The notes beneath the pieces were generated by a model. The model was not told where the DNA came from. It was given only the letters and a program-made list of their open reading frames with translations, and searched no databases. This document shows, piece after piece, positions 19,091 to 25,778 of a stretch of 63,807 bases of DNA. Origin of the DNA: Alphaproteobacteria bacterium (GTDB lineage Bacteria > Pseudomonadota > Alphaproteobacteria > CAAGCB01 > CAG-977); assembly GCA_024413465.1 (NCBI GenBank), contig JAKSVU010000008.1, positions 1-63,807 of the forward strand. The letters run 5' to 3'. Position 1 is the first letter of the stretch, and the number at the start of each line of letters is the position of its first letter. Position numbers and translations under genes: made by a program.

Positions 19091-19966
19091 ATGTCTGATT
19101 TGGAATTAAAGCAAAATTTGGATACACCATTCGTAATCAAAGGCGATGATAAAACAGTTGCTAGAATTACGGATATGATTAATCAAATTGCCGTTTCTGA
19201 AACGGGAAAACAGACATTGGAAATTGCAAGTAAAGCAGGTTATTCTTTGGGAATGGAATTTGCTTTTGGGTGCAATGGAGGATGCAGTAAAGATAATAAA
19301 GTTATTATTTTAAATCCAGTTAGCCAAGATGACGTATTAGTTGGTGTGTTGGCTCATGAATGTCGTCACGCTGGTCAATTTGAACGTGGTGAATATGATG
19401 CTAGTGATGATAAGCGTCCTCGTCAAGAAACATTGATGACGAATATTATGAGAACACGTGCTGTTGAAGCTGATGCTCAGGCGACTGCCGCCCAAATTTT
19501 AGGAGAAATGATGGAAGCTGGGAATCCACAACCTTTAATGGCTTTTTGTCGTCAGCCAGATAACCAATATATTGGATCAGCATTTAACAGAGCTTTGTAT
19601 AATGAAAATTCTTTAAATGATGGCTCCGCAAGAACAGCAGCTTTTTTGGCTTGGTATGAAAATAAACCGGTATTAAAAGCTTATGACGAAGCTTATCAAG
19701 TTGAAATGATGGAACGCCGTGAAAAAAGTGGTGAAAATAAAAAAGATACTTATCAGAAAATTCAATCTCCAGAAAAAATAGTTTCTGATTTGTGTGTGAA
19801 TAATGATGGTAGTTGCTATTTTAAAGAAGATCCACAAATTTTAGCAACTGAAAAATATACAGCTGTTGATTATGGAACACAGTTGAAATTGAATCAGTTG
19901 ATGGATAACGTTCCAAATAAAACAAAAAATATTGCTTTAATGAAGAAAATGAGCAAAACGAGATAA
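19091..19966 (+). CDS. Putative zinc metallopeptidase (DUF6782-like)
   Basis: 291-residue soluble protein without a signal peptide. A zincin-type motif HECRH (His89, Glu90, His93) is followed by a likely third ligand region RAVEADAQATAAQI (Glu126). A short CNGGC pair (61-65) precedes it. The motif layout fits a family that I recall only as a domain of unknown function, DUF6782; the family name is tentative. It stands alone between terminators. The large VWA protein at 53547 also has an HExxH motif, and both genes have ATTTTTGTCTAAAA upstream. Confidence 0.6.
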   Translation: MSDLELKQNLDTPFVIKGDDKTVARITDMINQIAVSETGKQTLEIASKAGYSLGMEFAFGCNGGCSKDNKVIILNPVSQDDVLVGVLAHECRHAGQFERGEYDASDDKRPRQETLMTNIMRTRAVEADAQATAAQILGEMMEAGNPQPLMAFCRQPDNQYIGSAFNRALYNENSLNDGSARTAAFLAWYENKPVLKAYDEAYQVEMMERREKSGENKKDTYQKIQSPEKIVSDLCVNNDGSCYFKEDPQILATEKYTAVDYGTQLKLNQLMDNVPNKTKNIALMKKMSKTR

Positions 19967-19973
19967 AAAAAAT

Positions 19974-19998
19974 CGCCTTGATATCCAAGGCGTTTTTT
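19974..19998. terminator. Bidirectional terminator between convergent genes
   Basis: CGCCTTG and CAAGGCG arms have A-rich sequence on the left and T8 on the right. It lies between the metallopeptidase (plus) and cupin (minus) stop codons and can serve both. Confidence 0.9.
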
Positions 19999-20001
19999 TT
20001 A

Positions 20002-20391
20002 TTATTTTTTCAGTTTGTCGGCGAATTCTGCACGAGGTGTATAATCTTCGTTGTAGCGAATAATGTCTGTTTCGTCTAACAAATCACCGGCTTGAACTTC
20101 GATGATGATTAAATCGTTTTGGCCGATATTTTCTATTCTGTGAAATTCACCTTTTGGAATAAAGATAGCATCATTTGCATTTTTAATCAGATAGTTATGA
20201 GCCAGTGTTACTTTTGCAGTCCCTTGGACGATTACCCAATGTTCACTGCGGTGGTCATGAGTTTGTAAAGAAATTCTTTGTCCTGGTGTGACGCAAAAAC
20301 GCTTAACAACGTAGGTGTCTGTTGTTGTTAAAACTTGCCACCATCCCCAATCGCGTTCGGCAGTTTCATTGTTTTGATACATTGTAGTCAT
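20002..20391 (-). CDS. Stand-alone phosphomannose isomerase-type cupin
   Basis: 129-residue cupin matching the C-terminal mannose-6-phosphate isomerase domain of type II ManC/AlgA proteins: DWGWWQVLTT, VKRFCVTPGQRISLQTHDHRSEHW with metal-binding His and Glu, then FHRIENIGQNDLIIIEVQAG and LLDETDIIRYNEDY. The guanylyltransferase domain normally fused to it is absent. A close paralogue lies at 32208 inside the glycan island. It begins 13 nt after the DUF2125 gene, with AAAGGA before the ATG. Likely role: fructose 6-phosphate/mannose 6-phosphate interconversion for GDP-mannose supply. Confidence 0.8.
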   Translation of the reverse strand: MTTMYQNNETAERDWGWWQVLTTTDTYVVKRFCVTPGQRISLQTHDHRSEHWVIVQGTAKVTLAHNYLIKNANDAIFIPKGEFHRIENIGQNDLIIIEVQAGDLLDETDIIRYNEDYTPRAEFADKLKK

Positions 20392-20404
20392 AAAAAAATC
20401 CTTT

Positions 20405-21460
20405 CTAATCTAAACGAACAGGACCAATTGAGAAGGCCTTGTTTTGGTAATTTATCGGGGCTGAGATAGAATCTTGGCTTTCTCCTTTTTTACGGGTAAG
20501 CTGATTGCCAAGAACAATTTTTGCCATAGATGATGATGATTGTTTAATATAAGATGCTTTTTCATACGCATCAATTAAAGTGAATAAATTATAGAACGTT
20601 CCCATGCCGGATCCAGAAACGTCAAAATGATTATCAAATGAAAAAGTCCCATTAAACTTTGACATAAATGGAGACCAAATTATTTCGCCGGCTGAGACAT
20701 TAACAATACCATTGTTTTCCCACCAATCGACTAACAGAGGTTTTTTACGACTTTCTGAAAAACCTTTTACGTCCCCAACCAAAGATAAATATTCCATCTT
20801 TTTTGGTAAATGTTGTTTCATATAGGCAGGTAAAGTTGTTTCGTACAATTTAAAATCATAGGTATATTTTAATTCATTTGGAACGAATTTGAAGTTCAAG
20901 AAATTAATTCCAAAACCAATCATGCTAGCTGGCGAAGCTGCAGTCAATCCACGCAAATTGAAAGTCATTTCTGGATAATCACGATGATCCATATCTGTTA
21001 CAACTAATCTTGCATCATTGACGACAAGTAAAATTTTTTTGATTGTTTTAGCATCAAGACTGTGTGTTCCAGATAAATTGAAAGTGACTTTACGAATAAG
21101 AGGATAGCATTGAACAGGAATTCTGCTGCTTTTAAATTCCCATCCGCCCATGTTGGCAGGAGCTGTTAACGATAAATCATCAATATATAATCCACCGATG
21201 GAAGAATTAAATGAACGGGAAATTTTGTATGATACTCCAAAACCATTAGAATTTAATTCCACTAAAACGTCATCAATTTGTTTTTTTACTTTTTCTTCTG
21301 TGAAGTAGATGACAATAGCATAGAGAATAATTAAAACTACGCCAAAGGCAATAAGGGTATATCCGCTGTTTAAAGCGTTAAATAATTTGTCTGTAAAAGA
21401 CGCTTTTGGCTTAATTTCTTTTGGGTCTTTTAATCTAGGAAAATCCGTTGATTTTTTCAT
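20405..21460 (-). CDS. DUF2125-family membrane-anchored protein
   Basis: 351 residues. A short cytoplasmic N-terminus is followed by one transmembrane helix (about 34-53, IAFGVVLIILYAIVIYF) and a large, presumably periplasmic beta-rich domain. The pattern YKISRSFNSSIGGLYIDDLSL...GWEFKSSRIPVQCYPL is characteristic of DUF2125, a family confined, as far as I know, to Alphaproteobacteria. Function unknown. It shares an operon with the downstream cupin. Confidence 0.75.
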   Translation of the reverse strand: MKKSTDFPRLKDPKEIKPKASFTDKLFNALNSGYTLIAFGVVLIILYAIVIYFTEEKVKKQIDDVLVELNSNGFGVSYKISRSFNSSIGGLYIDDLSLTAPANMGGWEFKSSRIPVQCYPLIRKVTFNLSGTHSLDAKTIKKILLVVNDARLVVTDMDHRDYPEMTFNLRGLTAASPASMIGFGINFLNFKFVPNELKYTYDFKLYETTLPAYMKQHLPKKMEYLSLVGDVKGFSESRKKPLLVDWWENNGIVNVSAGEIIWSPFMSKFNGTFSFDNHFDVSGSGMGTFYNLFTLIDAYEKASYIKQSSSSMAKIVLGNQLTRKKGESQDSISAPINYQNKAFSIGPVRLD

Positions 21461-21589
21461 TTACACTCATCCAAACATTTTCATTTGAACCGTATATTAA
21501 AATAAAAAGGATGTATTGTAAAAGATTTTTATTGTTTTTGAGAGCAATTGTTCTTTTTGTAAATAAAAATGATTTCAATTAAATTTTTC

Positions 21590-21618
21590 TTGCATAAAAA
21601 AAACATTTTGGATATAAC
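21590..21618 (+). promoter_or_regulatory. Promoter of the tRNA-Thr/tRNA-Gln unit
   Basis: TTGCAT (21590-21595) and TATAAC (21613-21618) have a 17-nt spacer. They end 19 nt before tRNA-Thr. No promoter is evident between the two tRNAs, so both are probably read from here. Confidence 0.6.
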
Positions 21619-21637
21619 CATTATCGTAAAAGGTATC

Positions 21638-21712
21638 GCCGCTGTAGCACAGTGGTAGTGCACTTCCTTGGTAAGGAAGGGGTCGTGCGTCCGATTCGCA
21701 CCAGCGGCACCA
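21638..21712 (+). tRNA. tRNA-Thr (GGT)
   Basis: A 75-nt cloverleaf with acceptor GCCGCTG/CAGCGGC, anticodon stem CTTCC/GGAAG around TTGGTAA (anticodon GGT), T-stem GTGCG/CGCAC and encoded ACCA end. The T-loop reads TCCGATT, with C in place of the usual second T. Confidence 0.95.
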
Positions 21713-21729
21713 TTTTACGAAGATATTCT

Positions 21730-21803
21730 TGGAAAATAGTTTAATGGTAGAACAGCGGACTCTGACTCCGTTAGTCTTGGTTCGAATCCAGGTTTTCCAG
21801 CCA
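21730..21803 (+). tRNA. tRNA-Gln (CTG)
   Basis: A 74-nt cloverleaf with acceptor TGGAAAA/TTTTCCA, anticodon stem GCGGA/TCCGT around CTCTGAC (anticodon CTG), TTCGAAT T-loop, discriminator G and CCA. The U1-A72 pair is typical of tRNA-Gln. Given gatCAB upstream, it is a probable target of indirect charging. Confidence 0.93.
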
Positions 21804-21808
21804 TGTAT

Positions 21809-21837
21809 AATCCGGCAGAAATGCTGGATTTTTTTTA
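21809..21837 (+). terminator. Terminator of the tRNA-Thr/tRNA-Gln unit
   Basis: AATCCGGCA and TGCTGGATT arms (one G-T pair) with a GAAA loop are followed by a run of T. It starts 5 nt after the tRNA-Gln CCA. Confidence 0.88.
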
Positions 21838-21840
21838 TTT

Positions 21841-21920
21841 GATTTTTACCTCGCCCTGTAGGGAAAGGATATTTTTCTATTTTAAAAAAGTCGCAAAATT
21901 GCATAAAATTTAAAATAGAG
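21841..21920 (+). repeat. Direct repeat, left copy, flanking the DUF4143-type ATPase gene
   Basis: About 80 bp containing the interspersed core CTCGCCCTGTAGGG (21850-21863) and, at its right end, GCAAAATTGCATAAAATTTA (21893-21912). It matches 23257-23337 with only a handful of differences. A third, partial copy of the right part is at 21966-21991, just before the ATPase start codon. Confidence 0.8.
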
Positions 21921-21965
21921 TGTTCACTTTTGTATTTCTTTAGTATACTATATTTAAAAAAATAT

Positions 21966-21991
21966 GCAAAATTGCATAAAATTTAAAATAG
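21966..21991 (+). repeat. Third copy of the 26-bp repeat, at the ATPase start
   Basis: The 26-bp word beginning GCAAAATTGCATAAAATTTA recurs here, ending 5-10 nt before the first ATGs of the ATPase gene. Other copies are at 21893-21918 and 23310-23335. TGCAA/TTGCA arms inside it form a small palindrome, so binding by a dimeric protein is possible. Confidence 0.7.
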
Positions 21992-21995
21992 GAAT

Positions 21996-23258
21996 ATGCA
22001 AATGAATGTAATTAAAAGAAACTTATATCTAAATCAATTAATTAACCGCAAACATAATGGTTTGATTAAAATTATAAGTGGAATTAGAAGATGTGGTAAA
22101 TCATACTTGTTGTTTGAGCTTTTTAAGCAACACCTTTTGGATAATGGTGTTAAGGAAGATCATATACTTGAGAAAGCTTTGGATGGTTATGGACAAGAAA
22201 AATACAGAAATCCTGATGTTTATTACAACTATGTAATTTCTCAGATTAAAGATAGTGATATGTATTACGTTTTACTAGATGAAGTTCAATTTATGGAAGA
22301 TTTTGTTAGTGTTCTTAACGGATTTTTGCATATTAAAAATCTAGACGTTTATGTAACGGAGAGTAATTCAAAGTTTTTATCTTCTGACGTTGTTACGGAA
22401 TTTCGTGGACGAGGAGACGAAGTAAGGGTGTATCCATTAAGTTTCGCTGAATATTTTTCAGTAGCTAATACTGATTTTCAAACAGCATGGAAAGAATATG
22501 TAACATTTGGTGGAATGCCTCTTGTACTTGGATATAATGATGCAACTGATAAAATTAAATATTTACAAAGTCTTTTTAAGGAAACATATTTAAAAGATAT
22601 AATCGATCGTAATAACGTAAAAAATAAAGAAGAATTAGATGAACTTGTTAATATTGTCGCGTCTAACATTGGTTGTTTAACCAATCCAAAAAGATTAGCT
22701 GATACTTTTGTTAGTACTAAGCATGTTGATATTTCAGGACCAACTATAACCCAATATCTTGATTATTTACAAGATGCATACGTTATAAATAAAGTTATGA
22801 GATATGATATTAAAGGAAAAAAATATATTAATACACCTTATAAGTATTATTTTGCTGATACAGGATTAAGAAACGCACGCTTAAATTTTAGGCAATCAGA
22901 AGAAACTCATTTAATGGAAAATGTTATCTATAATGAATTAAACATTCGAGGATTTAATGTTGATGTTGGTAATGTGGAAATTCTTGAAAAGAAAGATAGC
23001 AATATATACCAAAGAAAAAATGCAGAAGTAGATTTTGTAGCAAATCTTGGTAGTAAAAGGTATTATATACAATCTGCCTTAGAAATGCCAATGACTGAAA
23101 AAAGAGTTCAAGAAGAACGCTCATTACTTGGAATTAAAGATTTTTTTAAGAAGATTATAATTGTTAAAAATGATATTATTCCTTACCAAGATGAAAATGG
23201 CGTGACAATAATTGGATTGAAAGATTTTTTGTTAAATTTCAATAGCTTAGAATTTTGA
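21996..23258 (+). CDS. ATPase with AAA_14 and DUF4143 domains
   Basis: 420-residue protein of the large AAA_14/DUF4143 family common in gut bacteria and archaea. Walker A is GIRRCGKSYL (residues 29-38) and Walker B is YVLLDEVQF. The usual sensor segment TGSNS reads VTESNSKFLSS, with Glu for Gly. RGRGDEVRVYPLSFAEYF and FGGMPLVLG follow, and DUF4143 fills the C-terminal half, ending in a nuclease-like EVDFVANLGSKRYYIQSA. Proteins of this family have no settled function; links to mobile elements have been suggested. It lies just past a tRNA terminator and between ~80-bp direct repeats. The start could be either ATG (21996 or 22002). Confidence 0.8.
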   Translation: MQMNVIKRNLYLNQLINRKHNGLIKIISGIRRCGKSYLLFELFKQHLLDNGVKEDHILEKALDGYGQEKYRNPDVYYNYVISQIKDSDMYYVLLDEVQFMEDFVSVLNGFLHIKNLDVYVTESNSKFLSSDVVTEFRGRGDEVRVYPLSFAEYFSVANTDFQTAWKEYVTFGGMPLVLGYNDATDKIKYLQSLFKETYLKDIIDRNNVKNKEELDELVNIVASNIGCLTNPKRLADTFVSTKHVDISGPTITQYLDYLQDAYVINKVMRYDIKGKKYINTPYKYYFADTGLRNARLNFRQSEETHLMENVIYNELNIRGFNVDVGNVEILEKKDSNIYQRKNAEVDFVANLGSKRYYIQSALEMPMTEKRVQEERSLLGIKDFFKKIIIVKNDIIPYQDENGVTIIGLKDFLLNFNSLEF

Positions 23259-23337
23259 TTTTTTATCTTACTCTGTAGGGAAAGGATATCTTCCTATTTT
23301 AAAAAAGTTGCAAAATTGCATAAAATTTAAAATAGAG
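23257..23337 (+). repeat. Direct repeat, right copy, flanking the DUF4143-type ATPase gene
   Basis: Matches 21841-21920 over about 80 bp. It contains CTCTGTAGGGAAAGGATAT and the 26-bp word at 23310-23335. It begins at the stop codon of the ATPase gene. Confidence 0.8.
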
Positions 23338-23809
23338 ATATTGTGAACATAAATAGTTTGGATTTTTGATTTTTTTTGAATTTTGACCAAATTATAATTA
23401 AATTTATGTTTTGGTCGGATTAGGTGAATATGTCAATACAAAAGTTTCTCGTTTTTCACCTCGCTCTGTAGGGAAAGGACATGGTTTTTATTGCCCCATG
23501 ATAGGGGATGAACGAAGTTCATGACGCCGATAGGCGGTCCCGAAGGGACGAGCGAAGCGAGCAAACAATCATTGCTGAGCTTAGAAATTCGAAAGGGGTA
23601 GAAAACTTGTATGCGACTATAAAAACTGCAAAAGGGATGATGTGCTTGATTATTTTTATTTTCGACTACCCCTAAAGAATTTCTAGGATCATTCTTCGCT
23701 AAGAAATTCTGTTCCCCCTAGCATGTGGGAATAATAATAGCCTGTCGGCGTCGTAAACTTTGTTTACCTCCCTAAATGGAGAAGAGTTCCTTTGGTAACA
23801 AATTATGTT
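23338..23809. repeat. Gene-free repeat region at the left edge of the glycan island (composite repeat, copy A)
   Basis: No gene is seen. The composite repeat runs 23458-23566 and reads CTCGCTCTGTAGGG, then GCCCCATGATAGGGGATG, AACGAAGTTCATGACGCC, CGGTCCCGAAGGGACG and AGCGAAGCGAGC, each a small palindrome. The same series occurs in inverted orientation at 42797-42908. A second module, TGCGACTATAAAAACTGCAA onward (23612-23641), is identical over 30 nt to 42747-42776 but in the same orientation. Imperfect inverted arms at 23583-23604 and 23659-23684 (AGGGGTAG/CTACCCCT) enclose that module. Further degenerate copies run on to about 23775. Confidence 0.8.
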
Positions 23810-24502
23810 TTACACACCAGTGTATTTTGTTTTGTATCCATGGTTTTCTTCAGGTCTTAAATCATTTGGATACATTGTGTCAGAATAAACGTCAGTTTGA
23901 AGTCTTTTTATTAATTCAAATACTTTTTGATAATCAGGAATATCAGCAATCGTTAAATTGCCAAATTGAGCTAAACTAGATCTATGTCTGCTGTAGTCAG
24001 GAGCTATTCCATTTGTTGATAAAACAACGTCTCCAACTTTTAATTTTTGATCAAATATACCTCGATGAATATTGATACGGGAAACTTCAGTATAAGGTTT
24101 CATTTGACAAGTGTAAGCAAATAATCCCCCAGATACGTAAACACCTTTATCCGTTACAATGTATTCAGTATGTTTGTATTTTCGAAAAACAAACAGAGTT
24201 CCCGCCAAATAAATCCAAACAGGCATCAAATGGATCAGAAAAAATGCAAGGAATGGGATAATAGCATAAGGTGTATCTAATGGATTTTTGTCAGCAGAAG
24301 GAATGGCTAAAAAAGCAAAAACAAAAACGGAATCAAATAAAAACCAGACCAAAGCAAAAGGAAGCATTGGATTAAAAATGCCTTCTAAAATATAGCATTT
24401 TTTATTTGGACGACCTTTCCACAGGATGCGTTCCCCAGCATCAATCATTAATTCTAAATCTGATTTTTCCGTTTCAATATCCATATCGTCATCAATTCTC
24501 AT
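23810..24502 (-). CDS. Membrane protein with bacterial PH-like domain
   Basis: 230-residue inner-membrane protein. GERILWKGRPNKKCY near the N-terminus is the typical lead-in of bPH_2/YdbS-like proteins. Two transmembrane helices follow (about 48-68 and 82-105), then a PH-like beta domain (FRKYKHTEYIVTDKGVYVSGG, EVSRINIHRGIFDQKLKVGDVVL). Function unknown. It is convergent with the repeat region and divergent from the glycan genes. Confidence 0.7.
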   Translation of the reverse strand: MRIDDDMDIETEKSDLELMIDAGERILWKGRPNKKCYILEGIFNPMLPFALVWFLFDSVFVFAFLAIPSADKNPLDTPYAIIPFLAFFLIHLMPVWIYLAGTLFVFRKYKHTEYIVTDKGVYVSGGLFAYTCQMKPYTEVSRINIHRGIFDQKLKVGDVVLSTNGIAPDYSRHRSSLAQFGNLTIADIPDYQKVFELIKRLQTDVYSDTMYPNDLRPEENHGYKTKYTGV

Positions 24503-24684
24503 TTTTTCACCCCATTCATTTAATAGTTTTTAGTTAAAAATATCAAAAATTTAAAATGATGGCAAGATAAACGGATAAGTGCAAAGAAACAGATTGTTTG
24601 CTAAGTAAAAGTATATTGACTATATTGAAAAAATTATTATTGATTATAAAAAACTTGATATTTGTTATATATAATGTATTTTCA

Positions 24685-24837
24685 ATGAAAATTTTATATT
24701 ATAGATTTGGATACAATATGGTTGACTTTTTGAATTTAGGCAAGATTAATAAAAATTTTTGTTTAAAATTTGATGAACGGTATTGTGTATCCGTTGTGAC
24801 AGTTCGTAATGCAATGAAAAGGTGGGGATATCAATGA
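24685..24837 (+). CDS. Possible small ORF coupled to the next glycosyltransferase (50 aa)
   Basis: Not recognised. A 50-residue frame (MKILYYRFGYNMVDF..., ending RNAMKRWGYQ). Its TGA overlaps the downstream glycosyltransferase ATG (ATGA at 24834-24837), which suggests translation through it. The frame extends upstream to a TTG at 24598 with a hydrophobic stretch, but no ribosome site supports that. It could be a leader or the remnant of a longer glycan gene. Confidence 0.3.
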   Translation: MKILYYRFGYNMVDFLNLGKINKNFCLKFDERYCVSVVTVRNAMKRWGYQ

Positions 24838-25646
24838 GTGAAGTAGTCATGATATCCGTTGTTCGCAATTTTGAAATGTACGAACGATTAGTCAAGAGTA
24901 ATTCTTTTAATCAAAAAGCAGAGTTTGTTGTTTTTGATAACAATAAAGAGAATATTGGAATTAGTGCAAGATATAATAGCTTTTTAGAGAACAATGATTA
25001 CAGCAAAGATGCTTGGTTTATATTTTGCCATGAAGATTGGGAATTAAAAGAAGATATATCATCCAAATTATCAAACTTGGATAAAAATGCTTTATATGGT
25101 CCGATAGGAGTAACCTTTGGTAAATTTTGGAAGTTGGCAACAACAAAAGGTGAAATTACTCAATCTGATAAAGATGGGAATGATATTTCTAAACAAGGTC
25201 ATTTTGTTCATACAAATGAGGTTGTGGGAACGTTTGATTGTCAATGTTTAATTGTTCATTCTTCATTGATTAAAAAATACAATTTGAGATTTGATGAAAA
25301 TTTATTGTTTGATCTATATGTTGAAGATTTTTGTATTAATGCGAGAGAAAAATATGACATTTGTTCAAAAGTTTTACAAATGGAATGTCAGCATTATTCA
25401 GAAGGGAATATAACAGACAGATTTTATAAACAATTAAAATACTTACGAAATAAATATAAAAACGTAAAAGCAATCTATTGTACCATAGCGAATGCGAGTG
25501 CAATTTCCAGACCGTTACTTTTTTCAAGTTATGTTTTTATAAGAAAAGTTTGTCGATTTTTTTATCAATCAAAGATTACACGCAAGGGAAATAAACTAAT
25601 AAAAATATTCAAATTGCCAATGTTCCAAGTGCGTGTTGGAAAGTAA
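24834..25646 (+). CDS. GT2-like glycosyltransferase
   Basis: 270-residue cytoplasmic transferase. The N-terminal MISVVRNFEMYERLVKS, the mid-chain WFIFCHEDWELKED and the later FDLYVEDFCINARE fit the GT-A group resembling the streptococcal-type family PF13712, in which HxD and the late acidic pair are catalytic. The C-terminus ends KIFKLPMFQVRVGK, a short hydrophobic/basic tail that recurs in other transferases of this island. The frame begins at a GTG at 24822, but the ATG at 24834 behind AGGTGGGG is preferred. Confidence 0.7.
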   Translation: MSEVVMISVVRNFEMYERLVKSNSFNQKAEFVVFDNNKENIGISARYNSFLENNDYSKDAWFIFCHEDWELKEDISSKLSNLDKNALYGPIGVTFGKFWKLATTKGEITQSDKDGNDISKQGHFVHTNEVVGTFDCQCLIVHSSLIKKYNLRFDENLLFDLYVEDFCINAREKYDICSKVLQMECQHYSEGNITDRFYKQLKYLRNKYKNVKAIYCTIANASAISRPLLFSSYVFIRKVCRFFYQSKITRKGNKLIKIFKLPMFQVRVGK

Positions 25647-25778
25647 GGATATTTTTTTTTGAAATATGCTATAAAAGTTTTTACTGTCACTGCAAAAAAA
25701 AAGAAAAATTAAATTGATTATAATGTATTTATTTAATATATACTATATAAGTATGTTTTTTTATAATAGAGCACAGTA

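Noticed and set aside
23458-23775. CRISPR-like array in the repeat region
   Set aside because: Units are of unequal length, inverted and nested, with no regular spacer and no cas gene in the window.
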